This document shows positions 40,023 through 50,947 of a stretch of DNA of 61,885 nt, piece by piece (position 1 is the stretch's first letter; each line of letters begins with the position of its first letter). Below the pieces are notes generated by a model. The model had not been told where the DNA came from. It did not search any database and saw only the letters and a program-made list of their open reading frames with translations. The DNA lies in NCBI GenBank assembly GCA_017438865.1, contig JAFRUN010000036.1, positions 1-61,885 of the forward strand, written 5' to 3'. The DNA comes from Clostridia bacterium. GTDB taxonomy: Bacteria > Bacillota > Clostridia > Christensenellales > CAG-138. The translations under genes were made by a program, and so were the position numbers.

Positions 40023-40051
40023 ATTATAGCGGATTCCGGAACGCTTGGCAA
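40023..40051 (-). promoter_or_regulatory. Promoter of lgt, apparently giving a leaderless mRNA
   Basis: On the minus strand TTGCCA and TATAAT are separated by 17 bases. Only seven bases (GTACGGT) lie between the -10 box and ATG 40015, so transcription should begin at or one base before the start codon. Confidence 0.65.
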
Positions 40052-40097
40052 GTCAAAAACTTTCCGAACTATATACGTTATTTAACGCGCGAAAGCG

Positions 40098-43707
<3,610 letters not shown>

Positions 43708-43773
43708 TCGCGGGCTGTCGTATAAGGGATCAGACCGTTTGCGGCGATTGGATCGCAATAAACACCGATAGGA

Positions 43774-43804
43774 AGAAAGGGCGCGAATCGCGCCCTTTCT
43801 TTGA
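43774..43804 (+). terminator. Terminator after nifJ
   Basis: AGAAAGGGCGCG pairs perfectly with CGCGCCCTTTCT across AAT, then TTG. The following 180 bases up to the XRE gene hold nothing I can identify. Confidence 0.9.
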
Positions 43805-43985
43805 TTATAATCGCTGCAAACTATCCGCGTTTTCTCTCGGTCGCATACTTTCCACTTCGCTGACGCTTCGTTACAAAGGAAGATCGCGCGCTTCCCGCGC
43901 GTACCATGTATAGCTCCATCGCGAAGAACGCGGATTCCGATCGCCTTCCCGGCAGTCTGCGCTGCGCGCGGGGGCTGTTGTCCGG

Positions 43986-45149
43986 TTATTCCTTCGTCCG
44001 CTTCACCCATGCCGCCCAGCGCGGATCGGCTTTGATTTCCTTCGCAATTTCCGTGCAGTCCGGAATCGACCAGAACGGCCAGTCCTCCGGAAGCTGTTCC
44101 GCAATTCTGACCTCGCGGCCTTCGCCGAGATCGGCTTCGACGAATGAGACCAACGGCGCGGTGAACCGGTGTTCCGGCTCCTTCAGCACGCGTTCGAGCG
44201 CTTTTGCGTGTGCAAGCGCCTCGTCAAGGGACGCGAACGCCTCGTCGTGATATCCGCGTTCCCACTGCACCCGCGAAAGGTAGAGGTACAGCTTGATCAG
44301 CTCATCGTGGTACACGCCGAAATTGTCGTCGCTGCACAGCCGCTTGAACAGGTCGATCGCGCCGCGGACCGCTTCGACCGGCAGATCGCTTTCAAAATGC
44401 CGCCTGTCGGTCATCAGCGCGTAGACCGTATGCTCGGCAAACAGCCGGGCGGTTTCGAGGAGAAGCTCGCCGGTGTACTTTGCGCGATCCCTGCCGTCGG
44501 TCGCCGCGGCAAGCAGCACTTCGCGGCATTCCCGCATACGCGGCATGCTCTTCGCGCAGGCGATCGCCTTGTCCGTTTCGCCGAGATTCCGGTACAGCGG
44601 GATCAGGATCGTGACCGCCCGCGTCACGACGGTGCTGTCCGACGCGGAGCCGAGCAGGTTTTCGCAGATCCCGACCGCCTCGTTCCAGAACGGATTTTCG
44701 CGATGCGTCTCGATCCGGTGCTGCAAAAAGCCTTCGCCGTCATAGTCCGTCCATTCCTCGAACCGGCGCCAGCCCGCCTCCGAAAGCGCGTCGGCAAGCG
44801 CGATGAGCAGCCGTTCGTTGCCCGGAAATTCCGCAAGTCCCTTGCGCAATACCGCAAGGCACGGCTCGATCCATTCGTCGTCCGCGCGGCTCCTGATGCC
44901 GTAGCCCTCGACCGCTTTCAGGATCGCTTCAATGCGCTGTTCACGGTCGTTTTCATAGCCGAACAGCTCGTCGATCGTCACGCCGAAGCAGTTGGCGATC
45001 GACGGCACAAGCTCCATGTCGGGGTAGCAGATGCCCTTTTCCCAGCGCGAGATCGCCTGTGCGGTCACGCCGAGTTTTCCCGCAAGCGCCTCCTGCGTCC
45101 GTCCGTCGCGCAGACGGAGTTCCCTGATTCGTTCCCCAAGTCTGATCAT
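43986..45149 (-). CDS. XRE-family regulator with TPR-like C-terminal domain
   Basis: A 387-residue protein. The N-terminal helix-turn-helix is clear (TQEALAGKLGVTAQAISRWE, residues 15-40), followed by IDELFGYENDRE. The rest (about 80-380) is all-helical with TPR-like spacing (AIACAKSMPRMRE, EAFASLDEALAHAKALE), as in regulators that sense peptides or protein partners. The start at 45149 has AGGAG at the right distance; an ATG two codons earlier is too close to it. Its targets are unknown; the neighbours are metabolic genes on the other strand. Confidence 0.9.
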   Translation of the reverse strand: MIRLGERIRELRLRDGRTQEALAGKLGVTAQAISRWEKGICYPDMELVPSIANCFGVTIDELFGYENDREQRIEAILKAVEGYGIRSRADDEWIEPCLAVLRKGLAEFPGNERLLIALADALSEAGWRRFEEWTDYDGEGFLQHRIETHRENPFWNEAVGICENLLGSASDSTVVTRAVTILIPLYRNLGETDKAIACAKSMPRMRECREVLLAAATDGRDRAKYTGELLLETARLFAEHTVYALMTDRRHFESDLPVEAVRGAIDLFKRLCSDDNFGVYHDELIKLYLYLSRVQWERGYHDEAFASLDEALAHAKALERVLKEPEHRFTAPLVSFVEADLGEGREVRIAEQLPEDWPFWSIPDCTEIAKEIKADPRWAAWVKRTKE

Positions 45150-45271
45150 AATCATCGCTCCTGTTCTGTGGTTTCACCGGTGTTGCCTTTATCATACACA
45201 CCCCGCCCCGCAAATTCAATTATCAATTTGTTGTTTTCTTTTCAACGATTCGTTGAGCCAGACGGCAAATC

Positions 45272-45294
45272 AAAAAGCGGGCTGTTCGCCCGCT
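45272..45294 (-). terminator. Terminator after the metallophosphoesterase gene
   Basis: On the minus strand GCGGGC pairs with GCCCGC across GAACA, followed by TTTTTG. Confidence 0.85.
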
Positions 45295-45298
45295 TTGC

Positions 45299-46426
45299 TC
45301 ACCACGCGTTATACAGCGTGAACGTATCCCGCGATGTATCCTTGTAGTAGTTGTAATCGTTCAAAAACGGCGAGTAGGTCGTGATCGCGATGTTGCGCGA
45401 CTTCGGATTGAACATCAGGATCCGCGCGTAGCCGAGCCCGTATTTTTTGTCGTCCTGGAAGTTATACATCACGGCGTTCACGGTGTGACCGTCGTCATAG
45501 GTTTTCGACCAGCGCGCCGAGCCGTCGTTGTGCCCGCACAGGACGAGCCGCACGGAGGGGGAGCAACGCAGGATCTCCTTTTCCACGCGCTTGCCGTTCA
45601 CGGACAGCGAGCCGTCGTCGTTCAGGAAGCTGTGCACCAGCAGCACGGCGGGGAGCTCCCGGTACGCGTCGATGCGCTCGTTCAGCCAGTCGGCGTACAT
45701 CGCGTCGTTCTGCCAGCCGATGCCGCAGAGCAGAATGCCGTATTCGCGCATCGGCAGCACCCAGCAGCGTCCGTCGTCATAGAACTCCATCGCCTCGGGC
45801 GTCGTGCAGAAATCGTACTGCCGGTAGGTCGAATAGTCGACCGTGTCCGCGCCGACGTCGTGGTTGCCCGCGACGCAGTAGAAGGGCATCGATTCACGGA
45901 TGCGGTCGATCGCCGCCTCGGCGTTCGTCCAGTGGCGCGTGTAGTTGCGGTTGTCCACGATATCGCCGGTGCACACGACCGCGGCGGCGTTGTAATCGCT
46001 GCGGATGCGCAGCGCCCAGTCCGCCATCGACAGAAAGATCTCCGGTCGCTTATAGGCGTAGTACTGCGTATCGGAAAACCAGATCAGCGAGAACGGCTCC
46101 GTTTTGCCCGGCTCCGCAGTCGGCGCGGGCGTCGGCACGGCGGTCGGCGGAAGCGTCGGCGGCACGGGCGTGGGTGTTGCAAGCAGGGGAATAAACACCT
46201 CGGTGATCTCGTATACGGTCGGAACCGGCGTCGGCGTGGGAGACGGCGTTTCGGTCGGCAGCGGCGCGGGCGTATGCACCGCGGTGGCGACGACGGCGAC
46301 CGTGTCTTCCGCGGGGATCCGCTCCTGCGGGGACTTCGTCGGTTCGCGCCGGTAATAGAACATCAGCACGCAGACAAGGGAAAGCAGCAAAAGCCACAGC
46401 GCCTGAAACATGCGGGTTTTGGACAT
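45299..46426 (-). CDS. Membrane-anchored calcineurin-like metallophosphoesterase
   Basis: A 375-residue exported enzyme. A membrane anchor (residues 9-26) is followed by a Thr/Pro-rich linker (about 50-110) and a calcineurin-type phosphoesterase domain with all metal motifs: SDTQ, CTGDIVDN, AGNHDVG, VHS and CGHND. It should hydrolyse phosphate mono- or diesters outside the cell; the target is unknown. The start at 46426 has GGAGGAGCTGTC upstream. The same frame runs on far upstream without a stop but antisense to the next gene, so that extension is not real. Confidence 0.93.
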   Translation of the reverse strand: MSKTRMFQALWLLLLSLVCVLMFYYRREPTKSPQERIPAEDTVAVVATAVHTPAPLPTETPSPTPTPVPTVYEITEVFIPLLATPTPVPPTLPPTAVPTPAPTAEPGKTEPFSLIWFSDTQYYAYKRPEIFLSMADWALRIRSDYNAAAVVCTGDIVDNRNYTRHWTNAEAAIDRIRESMPFYCVAGNHDVGADTVDYSTYRQYDFCTTPEAMEFYDDGRCWVLPMREYGILLCGIGWQNDAMYADWLNERIDAYRELPAVLLVHSFLNDDGSLSVNGKRVEKEILRCSPSVRLVLCGHNDGSARWSKTYDDGHTVNAVMYNFQDDKKYGLGYARILMFNPKSRNIAITTYSPFLNDYNYYKDTSRDTFTLYNAW

Positions 46427-46618
46427 GACAGCTCCTCCGGATCGGTTTTTGGGGAGCATAGCATACGAAACATGGCAGATGATGGTTTCGACAAACAAAG
46501 CCGCGGCGGGGGCGGATTCGTATTCCCTCGCATGCATATGCGAAACCGGCAAAAAAACCTTTGCAAACGGCGCGATCTGTGGCATAATAAAAGAACAGGT
46601 GATCGGGAGGAAAAGAGC

Positions 46619-47587
46619 ATGCAGAGCGGAACGGTTCGCCGCACGGAGCAGTTTATCGAAAACAGACGCAGGATCGAACGTATATTCCGGATGTCCACGC
46701 CGCAGGCGCATTGTCTGTGCGCGCTGCTTCTGGGACTGGACGATCGCGACGCGGACCTTGACGCGATCCGCCGCGGCAGAAAGATCCTCAAGAAGAACAC
46801 GGGGATATTCTCGACGTTCCGGGGACTCGGCATGGCGCCCGCCGCGACGAAGATCGGCGAGTACGAGGACGGCGAACAGCGGCTGAACTGTGCAAAGGAC
46901 AATTTGAAAAAACTCAAGGCGGCGGGATTCGCCGCGACCGATTATCTGTGCCCCGCGGCGCTTCTGATGGCGAAATGCCGCGACCGTGCGGAGGAAATCG
47001 CAAAGAACGCGCGCGAGCAGTATCTGGGAATGCGCCATGCGCACCGGATCCTGACCGGCGGCGAGGACGTGATGTTCGCCGTGCTGTTCGCCATGTACGG
47101 CGCGGAAAAGGACGTGATCTGCGCGCGGGCGGACGCGGCGATGGACCTTCTTTCGGTGCGGTTCGGACGCAGCAACGCCGCGCAGACGGCGAGCTTTGCG
47201 ATCGCGCTTTCGGACGGCGACACGGATCGGCTCGCGCTGAAGACCGAGCGGCTTTACGACGCGGTCCGCGAGGCAGGCGAGAAGAACCGCGAAATGCTCG
47301 ACCTGCCGCTTTTGGCGTTCCTTGCGGGGCTTGACGTGCCCGAGAAGGAGACGGGCGAGCTGATAGCAGAGCTTTCTTCGTACCTGAAAGAACAAAAGGG
47401 CTTTTCCGCCATGAAGATCGGACGGAGCCAGCGCCTCTTCTATGCAACGGCGCTCGCGGCGATCGACACGCTCTTGTCCGCCCCGAAGACGGAAGCGTTC
47501 GCAAAGGAGCGTGATCTTCTGCAAACGATCATGACGTCGGGCATTCTGCTGTTCATCGTTACCTCGATGGCGGCAGCGGCAGTATAA
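46619..47587 (+). CDS. DUF4003 family protein
   Basis: A 322-residue helical soluble protein that reads like the DUF4003 family of Firmicutes: SFNR-like start (RRTEQFIENRRRIERIF), KNTGIFSTFRGLGMAPAAT, then the LLAFLAGLDVP region. It has no known activity. GGGAGG precedes ATG 46619, and TTTGCA / ATAATA upstream may be its promoter. The end (GILLFIVTSMAAAAV) is hydrophobic. It lies 22 bases before the aminopeptidase gene, so they may be co-transcribed. Confidence 0.75.
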   Translation: MQSGTVRRTEQFIENRRRIERIFRMSTPQAHCLCALLLGLDDRDADLDAIRRGRKILKKNTGIFSTFRGLGMAPAATKIGEYEDGEQRLNCAKDNLKKLKAAGFAATDYLCPAALLMAKCRDRAEEIAKNAREQYLGMRHAHRILTGGEDVMFAVLFAMYGAEKDVICARADAAMDLLSVRFGRSNAAQTASFAIALSDGDTDRLALKTERLYDAVREAGEKNREMLDLPLLAFLAGLDVPEKETGELIAELSSYLKEQKGFSAMKIGRSQRLFYATALAAIDTLLSAPKTEAFAKERDLLQTIMTSGILLFIVTSMAAAAV

Positions 47588-47609
47588 ACATTTCGGAAAG
47601 GAAACGGGA

Positions 47610-48839
47610 ATGGAAAACAAGCTCAAAGAGTACGCAAAACTGTTGGTGGAAGTCGGCGTCAACATTCAGAAAGGGCAGACGCTTCTGCTGTTCGCGCCGG
47701 TCGATCAGGCGCCGTTTGCGCGCATGTGCGCGGACGTCGCGTATGAAAACGGCTGCCGCGAGGTCGTGATGATGTGGAACGACGATCACATGACGCGCGC
47801 GAAATATCTGTATGCGGACGACGCCGTGTTCGACGAGTTTCCGCAGTTCCGCGCCGATCTCTATACGCATTATTCCAGGGAAGGCGCGGCTTTTCTGCAC
47901 CTCATTGCGGACGATCCGGAGAATCTTCTGGGCGTGGACAGCGATCGCATCCTGCGTGCGCACAAGGCGTCCGGCGAGAAGCTCAGGGAGTACCGCCGCT
48001 GTCAGGATCAGAATATCTTCCCGTGGGGCATCGGCGCGCTTTCGAGTCCCAAGTGGGCGAAAAAGGTCTTTCCGGATCTTTCCGAAGCGGACGCGGTCAG
48101 CGCGCTGTGGGACAAGATCTTCGCGGCGTGCCGCGTAAAGGGCGACGGCTCGGCGGTCGGGGCGTGGAAAAAGCATGCGGAAAACCTCAAGGAGCATGTG
48201 CGCATCCTGAACGGGTATCATTTTGAAAAGCTGCACTACGAAAACGCGCTCGGCACGGACCTCTGGGTGGAGCTTGCCGACAGGCACGTCTGGGAGGCGG
48301 GCGGCGACCGCACCGCGGGCGGGCAGGAGTATATGCCGAACATCCCGACCGAGGAATGCTTCACCGCGAACAAAAAGACCGGCGTCAACGGCGTCGTGTG
48401 CGCCGCGCTGCCGCTGTGCCGCGACGGCAACGTCATTGAGAACATCCGCTTCACCATGAAGGACGGCAAGATCGTCAAGGCGGAAGCGACGAAGGGCGAG
48501 GATGTGCTGAAGGCGGCGATCGGCGTCGACGAGGGCGCGTCGTATTTCGGCGAGGTCGCGCTCGTGCCGTACGATTCCCCGATCAGCAACAGCAAGACGC
48601 TCTACTACGAGACGCTGTTCGACGAGAACGCCGCGTGCCACTTCGCGTTCGGCAAGGCGTATGCCTCGAACGTGGAGGGCGGCACGAACATGACGAAGGA
48701 GGAGCTGATCGCCGCGGGACTGAACGATTCGATCACGCACGTCGATTTCATGGTGGGGACGAAGGACCTGAAGATCACCGGCTATACGCACGACGGGCGC
48801 GAGATCCCCGTCTTCGTCGACGGCAACTTCGCGTTCTGA
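47610..48839 (+). CDS. M29 family aminopeptidase (AmpS/PepS)
   Basis: A 409-residue metal-dependent aminopeptidase of family M29. The ligand residues are in NIPTEECF, YFGEVALV, CHFAFGKAY and SITHVDFMVG. Such enzymes release N-terminal residues from peptides in the cytoplasm. The length is normal for the family and the start MENKLKEYAKLLVEVGVNIQ is where homologues begin. CGGAAAGG precedes the ATG. Confidence 0.96.
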   Translation: MENKLKEYAKLLVEVGVNIQKGQTLLLFAPVDQAPFARMCADVAYENGCREVVMMWNDDHMTRAKYLYADDAVFDEFPQFRADLYTHYSREGAAFLHLIADDPENLLGVDSDRILRAHKASGEKLREYRRCQDQNIFPWGIGALSSPKWAKKVFPDLSEADAVSALWDKIFAACRVKGDGSAVGAWKKHAENLKEHVRILNGYHFEKLHYENALGTDLWVELADRHVWEAGGDRTAGGQEYMPNIPTEECFTANKKTGVNGVVCAALPLCRDGNVIENIRFTMKDGKIVKAEATKGEDVLKAAIGVDEGASYFGEVALVPYDSPISNSKTLYYETLFDENAACHFAFGKAYASNVEGGTNMTKEELIAAGLNDSITHVDFMVGTKDLKITGYTHDGREIPVFVDGNFAF

Positions 48840-48854
48840 TCGCTTCGGTTCACT

Positions 48855-48883
48855 GCGCTCCGTTTTTGCGGGGCGCTTTTTCA
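48855..48883 (+). terminator. Terminator after the aminopeptidase gene
   Basis: GCGCTCCG pairs with CGGGGCGC (one G-T), followed by TTTTTC. Confidence 0.75.
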
Positions 48884-48979
48884 TTACGTCGGCGTCCGGA
48901 TAAACGGACAGAGAAAAGCGGCAGATGCAACCGAACGCCCCGAAGCGAAGTATTCCGTTCGGAAAGGGCGCGAATCCCT

Positions 48980-49007
48980 TTGCAAGGCGGCGGAATTGTG
49001 CTATACT
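48980..49007 (+). promoter_or_regulatory. Promoter of the YARHG operon, apparently leaderless
   Basis: TTGCAA and TATACT are separated by 16 bases. The -10 box is only seven bases (GAAAAGG) from ATG 49015, the same geometry as at lgt. Confidence 0.55.
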
Positions 49008-49014
49008 GAAAAGG

Positions 49015-50268
49015 ATGAAGACGGCGAACAACAGCGAACAGAAGAATCGGTTCGGAATGCGCCTTGCGTGGATCCTCTCGGGGATCGTGCTGGGCGCGTC
49101 GGTGCTGCTCGCCGTTTTGTTTGCGATCCGCGGGCACAGGACCGTGATCGATCTCGAGAACTATGTGAACGTCGGCACGGACGCCGGCGGCAATCCCGCG
49201 GTGCTGCTGGACGTCGACGCGATTTTGAACGATCTGCGGCTTCCGAACCCGAACCGCCCCGGCGTGAACGCCGCGGACTATCCGGAGGTGTATGCGCTGT
49301 GCACGGCGAAGATGCACCTTGTTCCGATCGACGCGGAGCATATGCGCGTGACGATCGAAGCGGACACGGAAACGCTCGCACGGTACGGCATCTCGTTTGC
49401 CGCAACGACGTGGGAGCAGCAGGTGAAGGGCTTTGTGGCGGGGGCGACGCCTACGCCCGTCCCGCTGCCGCAGACGGAAGCGCCGCAGGTCACGCCGGAG
49501 CCCGCGGAGCCGGACGGATATCTCACTTCGCTTCTGGACGCGGACGGAAACGGCATAAACCTCCGTTCGGTGTGCGAGGCGGTGCACAATGAGCGCGATT
49601 TGCTGTGTAAAGAGATATTCGGAAACAATTATGACACAACTAAGACACAAGTGGCGTTTATAGTATATACAGGCGGACGTCACAACAATCTGTATCGCGC
49701 AAGCTACACGGCGACCTTCCGTCCGGAGGACGGGGCGGAGCCGGTCACGATCTGGTTCACGGTCGACGTGTACGACCTTGTCCGCACGGAGGGCAGGATC
49801 CGCTACGGCAGCGTCGACGTCTCCATGTACGACAGCGAGGAAGAGAGCAAGCGCCTGCCGGGCGGCGGGACCGCGACCAAACTCTGGGGCGGCGGCGTGC
49901 GCGTCAACGGCAAGAACGGCTTTGATCTCAACGGGTTCGTCCGGTTTCCGGGCTGCCCGACGAGCTACCGCCTGCCGAACGGCGTCTACTGGTCGCCGAC
50001 CTACGATCTTCTGGACGAGGATATGATCTGGGCGCTGACCGCCGTGGACGGTCACTCGCTCGCAAACCTTCTGCGCTATGCGCGAAAGGAGATCTACGCC
50101 CGCTACTATGCGGCGTTCGATCCGAAAACGGAACGCGAATTCAACGAGCACTTTCGTTCTTACGCATGGTACGAGCCGCGCGATCCGGACCTGACCGGGC
50201 GCATGACGGAGGCGGAGAAGAGCAATATCCGGCTGCTTCGAGAGATCCAATCTTTGATCGAAAAATAA
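49015..50268 (+). CDS. Membrane-anchored YARHG-domain protein, first of operon
   Basis: A 417-residue protein. Residues 15-40 are a membrane anchor. Residues of about 44-142 are a module (IDLENYVNVG...LLDVDAIL...YGISFAATTWEQQ) that also occurs twice in the third gene of the operon. A Pro/Thr linker follows, then a beta-rich domain (about 180-290), and a C-terminal YARHG domain (LLRYARKEIYARYYAAF...HFRSYAWYEPR). YARHG domains are extracellular and of unknown role. The segment at about 49599-49690 is markedly AT-rich with rare codons. The start has no well-spaced ribosome-binding site. Confidence 0.85.
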   Translation: MKTANNSEQKNRFGMRLAWILSGIVLGASVLLAVLFAIRGHRTVIDLENYVNVGTDAGGNPAVLLDVDAILNDLRLPNPNRPGVNAADYPEVYALCTAKMHLVPIDAEHMRVTIEADTETLARYGISFAATTWEQQVKGFVAGATPTPVPLPQTEAPQVTPEPAEPDGYLTSLLDADGNGINLRSVCEAVHNERDLLCKEIFGNNYDTTKTQVAFIVYTGGRHNNLYRASYTATFRPEDGAEPVTIWFTVDVYDLVRTEGRIRYGSVDVSMYDSEEESKRLPGGGTATKLWGGGVRVNGKNGFDLNGFVRFPGCPTSYRLPNGVYWSPTYDLLDEDMIWALTAVDGHSLANLLRYARKEIYARYYAAFDPKTEREFNEHFRSYAWYEPRDPDLTGRMTEAEKSNIRLLREIQSLIEK

Positions 50269-50279
50269 GGAGAACAGGT

Positions 50280-50933
50280 ATGAAAACGATTCGAACCATC
50301 CTTGCGACTTTCGGCGTCACGACCGCGCTGTACGGGCTGTTCGCGCTGATTGCGATGCGGCTGAACCCGGCGTTTGTCGGGCGCTCGATCTATCAGATGT
50401 TCCGCGACACGGGCTTTGTCGCACTGGTGATCGGCATCGGCTGCATCCTCTCGTTCATCATCATGACGGTTGCGATCGTCTTGTTCCGTGACGACGGCGG
50501 ACGCAAAAAGCATGAGTTTTTGGACGACGATTCGGACGACGATTTTCTCGACGAGGAGACGGTGCCGGAGGAGCGCGCCGAGGAGGCGGACGAAAGCTGG
50601 TCGCCGGAGATCAAGCGCAAGCAGCGCCGCGCGCTCCGGCATACGGACGAGGAGCCCGAGCCGACGCCGGATCTGTTCGACGACGATGAAGAGGAGCCGA
50701 TCTCGATCCGCGCCGATTTCATGAAGGACGCTGCGGACGAACGCCCGGAGGAACCGGACAACGCGTTTGCGCCCGCACAGGAGGAGACCGATCCGGAACG
50801 GGAAGCGGAAGCCGAACCGGAACCGGAAAAGAACGAGGCGCCCGAAGCGCCTGCCACCAAGCGGTGCATCTACTGCGGACAGACGATCGACGCCGATTCC
50901 GCGTTCTGTATCTACTGCGGCAAGCGCGTGTAA
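50280..50933 (+). CDS. Membrane protein with acidic middle region and C-terminal zinc ribbon
   Basis: A 217-residue protein with two N-terminal membrane helices (about residues 5-25 and 40-65), a very acidic disordered region (FLDDDSDDDFLDEE and further Glu/Pro-rich stretches) and a C-terminal zinc ribbon CIYCGQTIDADSAFCIYCGK. Zinc ribbons of this short kind often stand at the N-terminus of YARHG or DUF-type membrane proteins; here it is on a separate chain encoded between two YARHG proteins. GGAGAACAG precedes ATG 50280. Gaps of 11 and 14 bases tie the three genes together. Confidence 0.82.
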   Translation: MKTIRTILATFGVTTALYGLFALIAMRLNPAFVGRSIYQMFRDTGFVALVIGIGCILSFIIMTVAIVLFRDDGGRKKHEFLDDDSDDDFLDEETVPEERAEEADESWSPEIKRKQRRALRHTDEEPEPTPDLFDDDEEEPISIRADFMKDAADERPEEPDNAFAPAQEETDPEREAEAEPEPEKNEAPEAPATKRCIYCGQTIDADSAFCIYCGKRV

Positions 50934-50947
50934 AGGAGAAAACAGGT

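Noticed and set aside
43805..43985. Possible RNA or repeat between nifJ and the XRE gene
   Set aside because: Apart from the nifJ terminator I see no promoter, ORF or convincing structure.
46427..47665. N-terminal extension of the metallophosphoesterase frame to 788 residues
   Set aside because: It runs antisense through the DUF4003 gene; the signal anchor and GGAGGAG ribosome-binding site put the start at 46426.
49480..49500. LPQTE as a sortase signal in the first YARHG protein
   Set aside because: It lies in the middle of the chain within the Pro/Thr linker and is not followed by a membrane helix and basic tail.
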